Origin: Brevifilum sp029548365
Lineage (GTDB): Bacteria > Chloroflexota > Anaerolineae > Anaerolineales > Anaerolineaceae
Reading direction: 5' to 3'
Assembly (NCBI GenBank): GCA_035376985.1
Contig: DAOSSA010000001.1
Location: forward strand, 124,001-188,000
DNA length: 64,000 bases
How positions within the stretch are numbered: the stretch's first letter is position 1; each line of letters begins with the position of its first letter. Shown here one piece after another: positions 9,484-18,850 of the stretch. The position numbers were made by a program, and so were the translations under genes. Under the pieces are notes generated by a model. The model searched no databases and was not told where the DNA came from. It was given only the letters and a program-made list of their open reading frames with translations.

Positions 9484-10630
9484 AAGGCGCTGCGGATGAA
9501 TTCATCCAGGCGAAGACTCGTTCCTCGCTGTGATTGCCCGCAATCTCCCAGTTTTCACCATTCTCTTCACTGCTACCGATTTGCCGAACAATATAAACCG
9601 ACCATCGAAAAACATGCGGTCTGCTTTCTGCAGGAGCAAAAGAAGCAGGAATAATAAAGGTTGTGCCTCTAACATATTCTGTGGTGGTCCATGTGTTTTC
9701 GCTTGTCAGATCTGTAATGGTTACGGCATAAGCCTCATTTGTCTCTAAAGCACCTACAGCTGCCCATTGGAGGGTAATGGTGTCTGATACAGAAATGAAA
9801 GATGCACCATCGGCTGGCAGAAGCAAGACAGGAGCAGGATAAGGTGGAAGTTGTGTCGCGGTTGGCGTTGGACCCGCGGTGGGGCGGCGCTGACATAACG
9901 GGATAGACAGGGTTCGACCTTCGAAAACCGTATCGCTCAGAAGCCCGTTATATTCACGAATTGTTGCCATGGCAACGTTATAGGTGTTGGCAATTGAGCT
10001 GAGCGTGTCATTTGCCTGAACAACGTAAGAAATCGTCTCGCAGGCTGCTTCGGTCTTTTCAATATCACTCAGTGTTGCAGTAGGCTGCGGTGAAGCTGTG
10101 GGAGTTGGTTGAGGAATCATTAACTCCTGTTCTTCGTACAAATCACAGTTTGCTGGCAGGTTGTTTTCCAGTATGATACTTTGAACGGAAACGCCGAAAG
10201 CAGCGGCAATGCCTGCACAAGACTCACCAGGCTTGACAATATAAGGAATAGGTGGCAATGGCGTCCAGGTTGGTGCCTCGGTTGGTGTTAGTGTTATGGT
10301 TGGCGTTTCAGTGATTGTTGGGCTCGGCGTAGCTGTGCCTTCAATAACGGCTACCTCGGATGTCTCAGCAGGCACATTCGCTTTGCCGTTAATCACTAAG
10401 AATAAAACTAAAGCAACAAGCGCAAGAAACAAGACGAGGAGACCCAGTATTGCGGGTAAACTGAGGGTCACCTCAGGAAGTCGTTTTGCTCGAATATTTG
10501 TTGATTTTGTTGCTTCGGTCTTTTGGTCAAGCTCGGTACCGCATACCAGGCACCGGGTCGCCGTCGCGGTTAAACGGGTGCCGCAAACCGGGCATAGTTT
10601 TGTTGAAGAAGAATTCTTTTCTGGGCTCAT
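9482..10630 (-). CDS. zinc-ribbon, membrane-anchored double-LysM protein
   Basis: 382 residues. The N-terminal zinc ribbon has two knuckles (CPVCGTRL and CLVCGTEL, about 13-34), and a membrane helix follows at about 59-81. Next come a Thr/Pro-rich linker (about 95-125) and two LysM repeats (about 132-172, IVKPGESCAGIAAAFGVSVQ; about 203-246, YVVQANDTLSSIANTYNVAM) that should bind peptidoglycan. The C-terminal domain of about 110 residues looks like a beta-sandwich. A cytoplasmic ribbon with extracytoplasmic LysM is inferred from the helix position. This module order is common in Anaerolineae. The role is probably cell-surface, with no enzyme domain visible. Confidence 0.82.
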   Translation of the reverse strand: MSPEKNSSSTKLCPVCGTRLTATATRCLVCGTELDQKTEATKSTNIRAKRLPEVTLSLPAILGLLVLFLALVALVLFLVINGKANVPAETSEVAVIEGTATPSPTITETPTITLTPTEAPTWTPLPPIPYIVKPGESCAGIAAAFGVSVQSIILENNLPANCDLYEEQELMIPQPTPTASPQPTATLSDIEKTEAACETISYVVQANDTLSSIANTYNVAMATIREYNGLLSDTVFEGRTLSIPLCQRRPTAGPTPTATQLPPYPAPVLLLPADGASFISVSDTITLQWAAVGALETNEAYAVTITDLTSENTWTTTEYVRGTTFIIPASFAPAESRPHVFRWSVYIVRQIGSSEENGENWEIAGNHSEERVFAWMNSSAAP

Positions 10631-10644
10631 AATTAATCCGGACT

Positions 10645-10674
10645 AGTATACCTCATAGGTTCTGATGCATGCAA
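10645..10674 (-). promoter_or_regulatory. promoter of the LysM gene
   Basis: On the minus strand TTGCAT (10669-10674) and TATACT (10645-10650) are separated by 18 bp, and the LysM ATG lies 14 nt downstream of the -10. The -35 covers the first possible ATG of hemW on the other strand, which is one reason to prefer the later hemW start. Confidence 0.5.
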
Positions 10675-10713
10675 TATTCATTGTATCGCCATTGGAGTAA
10701 TATAAATCTGCTG

Positions 10714-11895
10714 ATGAATTATAGTATCTATATACACATTCCGTTTTGTATCCAGCGCTGTCACTATTGTGATTTTAACACATACGCTGGCAAAGAGTCA
10801 TTAATCCCTGATTATATTGACGCATTAGTTGAAGAAATCCGTATCGTATCTGAATATATATCGGGATTTCCAGTGCATTCGATTTATTTTGGGGGTGGGA
10901 CGCCTTCTCTAATCCCGGTTTCCGAATATCAAAAACTATTCAAAGCCCTTTTTGAACTGACTTCAATAGTAGATAAATGTGAGATCAGCCTTGAGGCTAA
11001 CCCGGGCACAGTATCTTTACCCTATCTGACGGGCTTGCGTGCCCTTGGTTTCAATCGGATCAGCTTTGGCATTCAGTCTACCAGCGCGAGTGATTTAATC
11101 CGTTTGGGACGCACACATACTTTAGATGATATTCTGGATGCTATTGTATTTGCCAGGCGCGCAGGTTTCCACAATAATAATTTGGATATGATCAATCACC
11201 TGCCCTGGCAGGATCTCAACGCATGGAAGAACTCTCTTAGTAGGGCGGTTGCGCTGGCTCCGGAGCATTTTTCAATTTACAGCTTGATGATTGAACCCGG
11301 GACATCTTTGCATGATTGGTATCAAAGAGGGTTGGTGACCCCACCGGATGAAGACCTTGGTGCAGATATGTACGAATTCACCATGGACTATCTGGATCGC
11401 GCAGGGTATGAGCATTATGAGATCTCTAATTGGGCAAAACTCGCCGGAGAAAATCAATTTCGATGCTTGCATAACATGCAGTACTGGTTAAATCAACCCT
11501 ATATCGGTCTCGGAGCTGGTGCACATGGATACATAAGCTCAATTCGGACTGAAAATGTCCCGAGCATTGAGAAATATATTGCTCGGATGAGAGAAATCAG
11601 CAAACTTCGTGTAGTTTCACCTGAAACACCAGCGACGATTAATTCTATACCGATTGATGAAATCACCCAAATGAAGGATTCAATGTGGCTGGCCCTGCGT
11701 TTGGTAAAAGACGGCGTATCGTTAGATCAATTTGAGAGGAGTTTCGGCTATTCGGTGCTGGAAGTTTTCAGAGATCAGATTGAGGAATTGTTGCTTCTTG
11801 GACTGATTGAATGGGGCGGATTGACGCAATCAAGCTTAAAATTGACCAGGAGAGGGATTATGGTCGCCAACCAGGTGTTTTTACGATTTATTTAA
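10714..11895 (+). CDS. hemW: radical SAM HemW-like protein (heme chaperone family)
   Basis: Radical SAM protein of the HemN/HemW family. 393 residues from the chosen start. The cluster motif CIQRCHYCDF places Cys12, Cys16 and Cys19 with the CDF ending typical of this family. The SAM-binding GGGTPS follows at about residue 65, and a C-terminal HemN domain includes GLGAGAHGYI. The extra N-terminal Cys of HemN coproporphyrinogen dehydrogenases is absent, so HemW (heme trafficking) is more likely than a biosynthetic enzyme. An ATG at 10669 is also in frame but lies inside the opposing promoter. The stop abuts the stop of the convergent transpeptidase gene. Confidence 0.88.
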   Translation: MNYSIYIHIPFCIQRCHYCDFNTYAGKESLIPDYIDALVEEIRIVSEYISGFPVHSIYFGGGTPSLIPVSEYQKLFKALFELTSIVDKCEISLEANPGTVSLPYLTGLRALGFNRISFGIQSTSASDLIRLGRTHTLDDILDAIVFARRAGFHNNNLDMINHLPWQDLNAWKNSLSRAVALAPEHFSIYSLMIEPGTSLHDWYQRGLVTPPDEDLGADMYEFTMDYLDRAGYEHYEISNWAKLAGENQFRCLHNMQYWLNQPYIGLGAGAHGYISSIRTENVPSIEKYIARMREISKLRVVSPETPATINSIPIDEITQMKDSMWLALRLVKDGVSLDQFERSFGYSVLEVFRDQIEELLLLGLIEWGGLTQSSLKLTRRGIMVANQVFLRFI

Positions 11896-12927
11896 TTATA
11901 TTACGGTGACTCTTGTGCCATAACCATTGACAACCCGGTCATGGGGCCCACCATGTGGGGTTGTCCACAAATACAACCATTTAGCCTCATGAATGCGCAT
12001 ATTGATGCATCCACGGCTCATCGGGGTTCCGTAATTGTTGTGCCAGTAGGTACCATGGGTGGCGATGCCGCCCTCCCAATCAAAAAAACAATTCCACGGA
12101 ACCCCCACCAGCTCATAGGCATAAATATCCGAAGTCACTTGACCATTTCCCATGTGCTTCGCGGGGTGCTTTGGGTCGATAACAAATTTACCGGTAGGCG
12201 TTTTTTGAAGCGGCGTCAGCGAGCCAGTAGAGACCTCCGTTTGTAGAACAATCTGGTCACCTTCATAGGCGGTCAATAATTGCCTTGATATTGATATCTC
12301 AATACGTTTTTCTCCTGGAGGAACGTCCGGGGAGATGGGATCGAATTCCGAATCGGCCACAACCCGCACATGTTCTGCAGGGATGGCATACTTGACTTTA
12401 TTTAATTGATCTTCTAACTGGTACCAGGGACGATTATCTGGCCCAGTGATGATGTCCCGTATCCAGTGCAGGGTTTGGTAATACAAGCGATAGACAGGAT
12501 CCCAGCCGTTGTGGGACGAGTACATCAGCGCACGTGTGTAGGGAACGGTAATTTCGCCCAGTTGTCCTTCCTCATGGATGGTATCGGTAAGTGGATTTAA
12601 CACGTGTTTGACTTCAGCCAGCCATTTTCGATGTACATAACCTCCCCAAACCCGGTACCAGATCGGATTGTATTCCGGCCCATATTCGGATTCAATTTCA
12701 TCGTAAACGCTGATCAAATCATCTTTTGCCCGTTGATAAAGAATGACGCTATCTTCGTTTGGCTCTTTATGGATACTGACTGATCTGATGTTTCCTACCC
12801 CGCTGACCCTCATCAGTCGAGGGTGCTGGGTATGTTGCAGCTTTTCCAGGGGGCGAAAAGCAAGCGCTCCGAGGCTTAAAGCAGTCAGTTTGAGAAATTT
12901 TCTACGTGATAAGGTCTTCTTAGGCAT
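11896..12927 (-). CDS. Tat-exported L,D-transpeptidase (YkuD)
   Basis: Cell-wall enzyme that cross-links peptidoglycan stem peptides. The N-terminus has a twin-arginine signal (SRRKFLKLTALSLGALAF, about 6-23), so the protein is probably exported folded. The YkuD domain is at about 215-340: ISISRQLLTAYEGD, then the active-site HGTYWHNNYGTPMSRGCINM, in which the Cys is the nucleophile and the first His and Arg are catalytic partners. The middle region (about 45-200) resembles an SH3-like wall-binding part. It ends with the stop abutting hemW and has no terminator between. Confidence 0.9.
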   Translation of the reverse strand: MPKKTLSRRKFLKLTALSLGALAFRPLEKLQHTQHPRLMRVSGVGNIRSVSIHKEPNEDSVILYQRAKDDLISVYDEIESEYGPEYNPIWYRVWGGYVHRKWLAEVKHVLNPLTDTIHEEGQLGEITVPYTRALMYSSHNGWDPVYRLYYQTLHWIRDIITGPDNRPWYQLEDQLNKVKYAIPAEHVRVVADSEFDPISPDVPPGEKRIEISISRQLLTAYEGDQIVLQTEVSTGSLTPLQKTPTGKFVIDPKHPAKHMGNGQVTSDIYAYELVGVPWNCFFDWEGGIATHGTYWHNNYGTPMSRGCINMRIHEAKWLYLWTTPHGGPHDRVVNGYGTRVTVI

Positions 12928-12959
12928 AAAAAGGAATTATATCGAAAATTCACACTCAG

Positions 12960-13733
12960 TCAATTATCAAAATCCTTCGGTTCGATATCGGCGACGGATT
13001 GTTTGATGTGTGTGGGCCGATAAGGATATTTTTCAATTTCGCCTTTTTCTGTTACCCCGCTGAGCACGAGAATGGTTTCCATTCCACTGGTAACACCGGC
13101 AACAATATCTGTATCCATGCGGTCACCAACCATGATCGTATTTTCTGAATGGACATTGAGGTAATTCAGAGCAGTCCGCATCATCAAAGGGTTGGGTTTA
13201 CCGACAAAAAACGGCGCTATTCCGCTGGCTTTTTCAATCAGGGCTGCCATCGCACCACAGGCTGGGACAAGCCCGCCCTCACTTGGCCCTGATGGGTCAG
13301 GGTTGGTGGCAATGAAACGGGAACCATGAATGTTAATCAATCGGATGGCTTTTTTAATCATCTCAAAATTATATGCATGGGTTTCACCCAGCACAACATA
13401 TTCTGGATTAATATCTGTAATAATATAACCAATTTCGTGAATGGCTTGTGTCAAACCACTTTCCCCAAGAACGTAGGCTGTTCCGTTAGGGCGTTGTAAA
13501 TGCAAGAAAGCGGCAGTTGCCAGGGCAGATGTAAAAATCTGTTTCTCATGAATTTGCAGCCCGGCATCCTGTAATCGGTGAGCCAAGTCCCTGGGTGTGT
13601 AGATCGGGTTATTGGTTAGCAAGAGAAACTTTCGCTTTTGTTGAATTAATTTTTGAATGAAAACATCTGCACCTGGGATAATTGTTTTTCCCTGAACCAG
13701 TACACCATCCATATCAATTATAAAGTTTTTCAT
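12960..13733 (-). CDS. HAD superfamily hydrolase, NagD/phosphoglycolate-phosphatase-like
   Basis: 257-residue class IIA HAD phosphatase. Motif I is IIDMDGVLVQG near the N-terminus (first Asp nucleophile, second Asp general acid), motif II is LTNNP, and motif III/IV is KPNPLMMRTAL followed by VGDRMDTDI. The NagD-type cap contains VLGETHAYNFE. Substrates are probably small phosphorylated metabolites such as nucleoside monophosphates or sugar phosphates; sequence alone does not decide. AAAAGGG precedes the ATG. It lies 32 nt upstream of the transpeptidase on the same strand and may share its transcript. Confidence 0.88.
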   Translation of the reverse strand: MKNFIIDMDGVLVQGKTIIPGADVFIQKLIQQKRKFLLLTNNPIYTPRDLAHRLQDAGLQIHEKQIFTSALATAAFLHLQRPNGTAYVLGESGLTQAIHEIGYIITDINPEYVVLGETHAYNFEMIKKAIRLINIHGSRFIATNPDPSGPSEGGLVPACGAMAALIEKASGIAPFFVGKPNPLMMRTALNYLNVHSENTIMVGDRMDTDIVAGVTSGMETILVLSGVTEKGEIEKYPYRPTHIKQSVADIEPKDFDN

Positions 13734-13876
13734 CTTATCCCTTTTATTCAGTGGTTCGTTGAACAGGTATTTTACTGCAATTTTGCCAATTAGTTATCTG
13801 CTGGAAATTGTTACCCGTGTTAATGCAAAAATAGATACAACCAACCTGACAGAATGTTTCTAAACAGTAAATATAA

Positions 13877-13918
13877 TAAGCCACCGACCAATGTAGTCAG
13901 TGGCTTATGATTTTTTTA
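13877..13918 (-). terminator. hairpin terminator after the acetyl-CoA synthetase gene
   Basis: Perfect 8-bp arms TAAGCCAC (13877-13884) and GTGGCTTA (13900-13907) with three further inner pairs. It lies just past the stop at 13934 of the minus-strand gene. The tail on that strand is only moderately T-rich, whereas the plus-strand side has a run of seven T. It may therefore work better in the direction that has no nearby gene. Confidence 0.55.
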
Positions 13919-13933
13919 CTTTATATGGGAAGG

Positions 13934-16039
13934 TCAGTCTTTTAGAATGATCCTTGCGTCAACGATTTTGACGCCTTTGCCCTCTTCGTAAACCAGAATA
14001 GGGTTGGCATCTGATTCCTGAATGTGTTCGCCCAGATCGCTGATCATGTAGGCATACTTCGACAGAACCTCAGCTAGTGCCTTCTTGTCTCTCGGGGCTT
14101 CTCCACGCACCCCATCGAGTACTGGCGCTCCTCGAATGGCATCCAGCATCATGCTGGCTTCCATATCAGAGATGGGGGCAACCCGGAAGACGACATCTTT
14201 CAGAACTTCAACGAAAATACCACCCAGCCCGAACATCACCGTAGGACCAAAAGTAACATCATTGACAGATCCAACAATCGTTTCTGTACCCCAGGGTGCC
14301 ATTTCCTGAACAAGAATACCGTGAATTTCTGCATCAGGTTTATAGGCTTTCGCGTTTGTGAGAATTGTGTGATAAGCTTCACGAATTTCAGCCTCACTAT
14401 TGATGTTGACCTTTACGCCGCCTGCGTCGGACTTGTGGAGAATATCCGGGGAGACAATTTTCATAACAATCGGGTAACCGTAGGATTCCGCCAATATTAC
14501 AGCTTCATCTTCACTGGTCGCTAAATCTGCATGTACAATCGGCAAGCCATAGGCTTTAAAGATATTCTTTGATTCGACCTCGGTCAGCCCGGTTCGACCT
14601 GCTGCCCTTACATTCGCGATAATGTCCAGTGCAGTTTGCTTGTCCACTTCATGGTCATTAATAATGGGTGTATCTTTTAAGTCCTGCAAAATTGAGTACT
14701 CACGCAGGGTCCCCATGGCTTTAACCGCCAGATCCGGGTCGTTATATGCCGGAACGCCATTCTCAACCAGCCACTGCATGGCACTGTCTGATCGTTCACC
14801 TCCAACGAAAGAAGTGGTGATCGGTTTGTCTGTTATACCAGTTTCCTTAATCGCGTTATACAAAGATTGCGCGATTTCCATCGGGTTTGTGATTGCAGTT
14901 TCACAATACAGAACAATCAACCCATCAACCCAATCGTGTGAAAGAGCGAATTTTGTTGTATCAAAGTACCAATCATTACCGGCCATCCCTGTCAAATCAA
15001 CAGGGTTTTTTGCTGAGCCAAAGGAGGGCATGTGCTTCTTGAATTCTTCCTGAACGGATTCCGGAGCAAATTTCAAGGGAATACCGGCTGCTTCGGCTGA
15101 ATCGGTAGCTAAAACGCCAACTCCACCACCATTGGTGATGATCAGTAAATTTTCTCCTCGCATGGGAGGTTGCAGAGACAATGCTAAAGTGCTGTTAAAC
15201 AGGTCACTCAGGTCCGTTGCCTGAATGGCTCCGGCTTGTTCAAAGGCTGCCCCATAAATATGTCGCGCGCCAGCTAATGAGCCGGTGTGTGAAGCCGCTG
15301 CTACTGCGCCGTGTTCAGAAACACCTGCTTTAAGCACCACAATCGGTTTTTTCGCTTTAGCACATTCATTGATAAATCGTCGCCCATCTTTTAAACCTTC
15401 AATATACAATGTGATGCACTTAGTGCTCTCATCTTCATTAAGCCAGCCGACTGTGTCGGCGATATTCACATCGGACATGTTCCCAATGGAGATTAATTTA
15501 TCAAATCCAATCCTACGGGTATAGGTGATCGCGTCAATGGCAATCAAAAGAGCACCACTCTGGGATACCAGTGATGATGTTCCCTCTAACGGCAGAAACG
15601 GCGCAAACGATGCATTCAATTTATCCGAATTGGATAGCGTACCGACGATATTCGGTCCAAGGACCCGCATTCCGTAGGAATTGGCCAGGCGGACCAATTC
15701 TTTTTCGAGCTCAACTTCCCCGACTTCGCTGAAGCCAGAAGTGATGACAATAAGCCCTTTGATGCCTTTTTCCCCGCATTCTTTTACCGTATCCATCACA
15801 AATTTCGCTGGAATAGTGAGCACGGCTGCATCGATTGGATCCGGAACGTCCAGAACAGATTTATATACCTTGTATCCAAGAATTTCGTCTGCTGTGGGGT
15901 TGATTGGGTAGATTCCGTCTTTATACCCACCGTCGATCAGGTTTTTCACCACAGTGTGCCCAATTTTCCCCGGTGTAGCTGAAGCGCCTACAATGGCGAT
16001 TCCCTTTGGCCTTAAAAGACCTGTCAATACATCATCCAC
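13934..16039 (-). CDS. ADP-forming acetyl/acyl-CoA synthetase, fused alpha-beta
   Basis: Converts acyl-CoA, ADP and phosphate to the free acid, ATP and CoA, which is the energy-conserving last step of fermentation in many anaerobes and archaea. 701 residues: N-terminal CoA-binding domain (AIVGASATPGKIGHTVVKNL, about 15-34), two succinyl-CoA-ligase-like domains with the phospho-histidine motif AAASHTGSLAGA at about 248-259, then an ATP-grasp domain (from about 480; GYPIVMKIVSPDILHKSDAGG). The fused alpha-beta order is complete. The start is GTG at 16039 with AGGAGG 6 nt upstream. It may regenerate ATP from acyl-CoA made by the CoA-thioester genes at 33-39 kb, but that link is inference. Confidence 0.93.
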   Translation of the reverse strand: MDDVLTGLLRPKGIAIVGASATPGKIGHTVVKNLIDGGYKDGIYPINPTADEILGYKVYKSVLDVPDPIDAAVLTIPAKFVMDTVKECGEKGIKGLIVITSGFSEVGEVELEKELVRLANSYGMRVLGPNIVGTLSNSDKLNASFAPFLPLEGTSSLVSQSGALLIAIDAITYTRRIGFDKLISIGNMSDVNIADTVGWLNEDESTKCITLYIEGLKDGRRFINECAKAKKPIVVLKAGVSEHGAVAAASHTGSLAGARHIYGAAFEQAGAIQATDLSDLFNSTLALSLQPPMRGENLLIITNGGGVGVLATDSAEAAGIPLKFAPESVQEEFKKHMPSFGSAKNPVDLTGMAGNDWYFDTTKFALSHDWVDGLIVLYCETAITNPMEIAQSLYNAIKETGITDKPITTSFVGGERSDSAMQWLVENGVPAYNDPDLAVKAMGTLREYSILQDLKDTPIINDHEVDKQTALDIIANVRAAGRTGLTEVESKNIFKAYGLPIVHADLATSEDEAVILAESYGYPIVMKIVSPDILHKSDAGGVKVNINSEAEIREAYHTILTNAKAYKPDAEIHGILVQEMAPWGTETIVGSVNDVTFGPTVMFGLGGIFVEVLKDVVFRVAPISDMEASMMLDAIRGAPVLDGVRGEAPRDKKALAEVLSKYAYMISDLGEHIQESDANPILVYEEGKGVKIVDARIILKD

Positions 16040-16143
16040 GAGTTCCTCCTAGAGAGATAATTTTCAAAGTTCAGGTTGGGTGATTGCTTCGATGATACTG
16101 ATGCAATACCAACGGCTATTGTACCTTATAATTGTGTTAATTA

Positions 16144-16160
16144 AATTGTCTATGACAATT
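16144..16160. promoter_or_regulatory. palindromic site in a divergent promoter region
   Basis: AATTGTC-TAT-GACAATT is a perfect 7-bp dyad. It lies 28 bp before the glycerate kinase ATG and 104 bp before the divergent acetyl-CoA synthetase start, where a dimeric regulator could control either gene. No regulator gene is adjacent. Confidence 0.35.
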
Positions 16161-16188
16161 ATCCAAATAATTGTTGAGGTTTATCGTA

Positions 16189-17586
16189 ATGTCCCAAGAA
16201 AATGGATTTCTTAACAAAATAAGCTTGATGAACAAGGTGATTTCGCGCAACGGCAAGCTTGGATCTGACGCATGTGAGATACTCTCCGCTGCAATTCATG
16301 CGGTTGACCCATACACCTGCACCTTTGAACGAGTACATTTGTATAACCGGAAGATTTTCATCGATCAAAATATTTTTGACCTCAATCAATTTAAACGAGT
16401 ATTTTTAATCGGTTTTGGGAAAGCTGCTGTGCCAATGGCAAGTGCAGTGATCGATAAACTGGGTTCTATTCTTTTTCAGTCCACGGTCATTACAAAGGAT
16501 CCAAAATTCTTGACTGAAAATGGTTTAGGGAACAAATTGAGTGTATATTTGGGTGGGCATCCGCTTCCATCGAGTGATTCGATTAATTCAACACAATTAT
16601 TGCTGGATAATCTACCAGAAATGACGCAGGAAGACCTGGTAATCGTAGTGATCTCAGGGGGTGGATCTGCGCTTTTCACCAACCCTGTCCGTGGTGTGAC
16701 TCTTGATGATCTGCAAGCATTGACGCAAATTCTATTGAAAAGCGGCGCTGATATTGAAGAAATTAACACGCTCAGAAAGCATCTGGACCAGATGAAAGGG
16801 GGAGGGCTTGCTGTAAGCCTTCAACCTGCAAGTGTGGCAACATTAATTCTATCCGATGTAATTGGTGACCGGTTGGATGTCATCGCTTCAGGACCAACAG
16901 TCTCCGATCCGACCACCTATCAGGATGCAATCGATGTTCTTGATCGCTATGCCGTTCTTGATCAAGTACCTCTAGCGATTCTGTCTCATCTGGAAAAGGG
17001 TAGAGATGGGCTTGCCCCAGAAACCCTCAAACCAGGACAAATACCCACGAAGAAAAACTTGAATCTTATTGTTGGAACAAATTTTCACGCAGCGGAGGCT
17101 GCGCTGATACAGGCAAAGGCTTTAGGTTATCATGCATCTATCATAACTTCGGCTTTGACAGGTTTAACAGAACACGTGGCAGGTTTTATTGCTGGAATTG
17201 CTTACACCGCGTTGACTTATGATCAACCTGTTTCAAGGCCAGCCTGTATTATTTTCGGTGGTGAACCTACAGTCAATGTTACAGGAGACGGTTTGGGCGG
17301 AAGAAATATGGATTTGGCATTAAAATTGGTGCCAAGGTTGGCAGAAAAACATGGCGTTTTGTTTATCTCATTCGCGAGCGACGGTGAAGACGGTCCAACC
17401 GATGCTGCCGGGGCAGCCATCGATGGGGCTGTTTTCCGTGAGGGCATGGATGTATTTGGGTTGGATATCAATGACTACATCAATAACAATGATTCATATC
17501 ATTACCATGAATCCCTGGGGGGATTGATCAAAACCGGTGCAACGGGAACTAACGTCAACGATCTGATGCTCTTACTGATTGGCTGA
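16189..17586 (+). CDS. glycerate 2-kinase, MOFRL family
   Basis: ATP-dependent kinase that makes 2-phosphoglycerate from glycerate. 465 residues from the ATG at 16189, which has GAGGT 10 nt upstream; a TTG at 16171 is the alternative. The N-terminal DUF4147 domain shows GFGKAAVPMA, VISGGGSALF and RKHLDQMKGGGLA, and the C-terminal MOFRL domain shows GGEPTVNVTGDGLGGRNMDLAL and FASDGEDGPTDAAGA. All motifs expected for the family are present. It is divergent from the acetyl-CoA synthetase gene. No glycerate-producing genes are next to it. Confidence 0.9.
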   Translation: MSQENGFLNKISLMNKVISRNGKLGSDACEILSAAIHAVDPYTCTFERVHLYNRKIFIDQNIFDLNQFKRVFLIGFGKAAVPMASAVIDKLGSILFQSTVITKDPKFLTENGLGNKLSVYLGGHPLPSSDSINSTQLLLDNLPEMTQEDLVIVVISGGGSALFTNPVRGVTLDDLQALTQILLKSGADIEEINTLRKHLDQMKGGGLAVSLQPASVATLILSDVIGDRLDVIASGPTVSDPTTYQDAIDVLDRYAVLDQVPLAILSHLEKGRDGLAPETLKPGQIPTKKNLNLIVGTNFHAAEAALIQAKALGYHASIITSALTGLTEHVAGFIAGIAYTALTYDQPVSRPACIIFGGEPTVNVTGDGLGGRNMDLALKLVPRLAEKHGVLFISFASDGEDGPTDAAGAAIDGAVFREGMDVFGLDINDYINNNDSYHYHESLGGLIKTGATGTNVNDLMLLLIG

Positions 17587-17765
17587 TCAGTTGAAATATT
17601 TTGTGTTTATCATAAAGTATAAATGGTTACAGAATTCTTAAAGAAAATTCTAATATTAGGAAAACGATCTTCTTGTTTTGCTGACTTAATTATTGCTTTA
17701 AGGTATAAATACAGGTTGCTTTATAATGGTTCCCCAAATATGATCAATCTGGAGATGACTTTATC

Positions 17766-18740
17766 ATGAAATCCAACAATAAGCGCCTGTATGGACAGGC
17801 ATTGTTACTGATCTTTCTGACCGTGGTGTGCCTAATATCAAGCTTGATGATTTATCTGGGGGCGACCCAATTTCGTTCCATGCTGCCGATATTTCAACTG
17901 CTGGACGGAAACAATGAAGGGTCTTTATTGGCGCCCAAACCCGATGCAAATCCGGGAGTGACCGATTTAGAGCCATTTTCGGGTGTTCAGTTGTATATGA
18001 TTTTAGGATCAGATTATCGACCAGAAGCTGGACTTCGGACAGATACGATTATCCTGGTTGCCATAGATGGGGGCACCGGAAAGGCAAGTATGGTTTCTTT
18101 TCCTCGGGACCTTTGGGTATCGATTCCAGGTTATGGTGAACAACGCATCAATACGGTCATGCAGATGGGCGGCTTTCAGTTGTTAGCCGACACTTTGCAA
18201 ACGAATTTTGGCGTTTACCCAACCCACTATGCAATGATTGATATGGAAGGTTTTATGGAAGTGATCGATGTTCTGGGCGGGATTGAGGTCACTACCGACC
18301 AGTACACCGGCGATGCCTGCGAAACCTATCTCAATCTGAACAAGTGGTGTGAAGTCCATCCTGGAACGATCAATATGGACCGAGATTGGGCTTTGTGGTA
18401 TGTCAGGGCACGCTACAATTCCAGCGATTTTGACCGGATGCGACGGAATCAGGAAGTGGTCAAAGCGATTTTTAATAAATCGATCAGTCCTGAAGGGTTG
18501 TTAAAGATGCCACTATTACTGGTTATATTTAATACCCAGGTTGATAGCAATATCAATCCAGACAAAATCTTACCCATGGTTAAGTTTGCTGGAAACATCA
18601 ATAGCAATGAAGATGTCAGAAGGTTCATTATCGGGCCCAACGAAATTACAAGTTGGACCACCCCAGCAGGCGCCAGCGTATTGCTCCCCAACTTAGGAGC
18701 TATTCAAGCCATTTTACAGGAAGCCTTAACCTTTGATTGA
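17766..18740 (+). CDS. LytR-CpsA-Psr (LCP) family protein
   Basis: Membrane-anchored enzyme that attaches polymers such as teichoic acids or capsular glycans to peptidoglycan. 324 residues with a short cytoplasmic N-terminus and one membrane helix (about 13-34). The LCP domain starts at about residue 75: ILGSDYRPEAGLRTDTIILV holds the Asp and Arg residues that bind the pyrophosphate, SFPRDLWV contains a conserved Arg-Asp pair, and RARYNSSDFDRMRRNQ supplies further arginines. GGAG lies 12 nt before the ATG. A TATAAT at 17722-17727 without a clear -35 may be its promoter. Confidence 0.9.
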   Translation: MKSNNKRLYGQALLLIFLTVVCLISSLMIYLGATQFRSMLPIFQLLDGNNEGSLLAPKPDANPGVTDLEPFSGVQLYMILGSDYRPEAGLRTDTIILVAIDGGTGKASMVSFPRDLWVSIPGYGEQRINTVMQMGGFQLLADTLQTNFGVYPTHYAMIDMEGFMEVIDVLGGIEVTTDQYTGDACETYLNLNKWCEVHPGTINMDRDWALWYVRARYNSSDFDRMRRNQEVVKAIFNKSISPEGLLKMPLLLVIFNTQVDSNINPDKILPMVKFAGNINSNEDVRRFIIGPNEITSWTTPAGASVLLPNLGAIQAILQEALTFD

Positions 18741-18777
18741 GTTAAAATAATTATTAATCATGCCGATAATAATTCTT

Positions 18778-18806
18778 TTGTAATTCTATCAGATATCAAG
18801 TACAAT
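18778..18806 (+). promoter_or_regulatory. promoter of bacterioferritin gene
   Basis: TTGTAA (18778-18783) and TACAAT (18801-18806) are separated by exactly 17 bp. The ATG lies 44 nt downstream of the -10, leaving a leader of about 38 nt with GGAGG in it. Confidence 0.6.
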
Positions 18807-18850
18807 TATTAACGCAAAATACACACTATGAATTTGGAGGAACAGCACAC

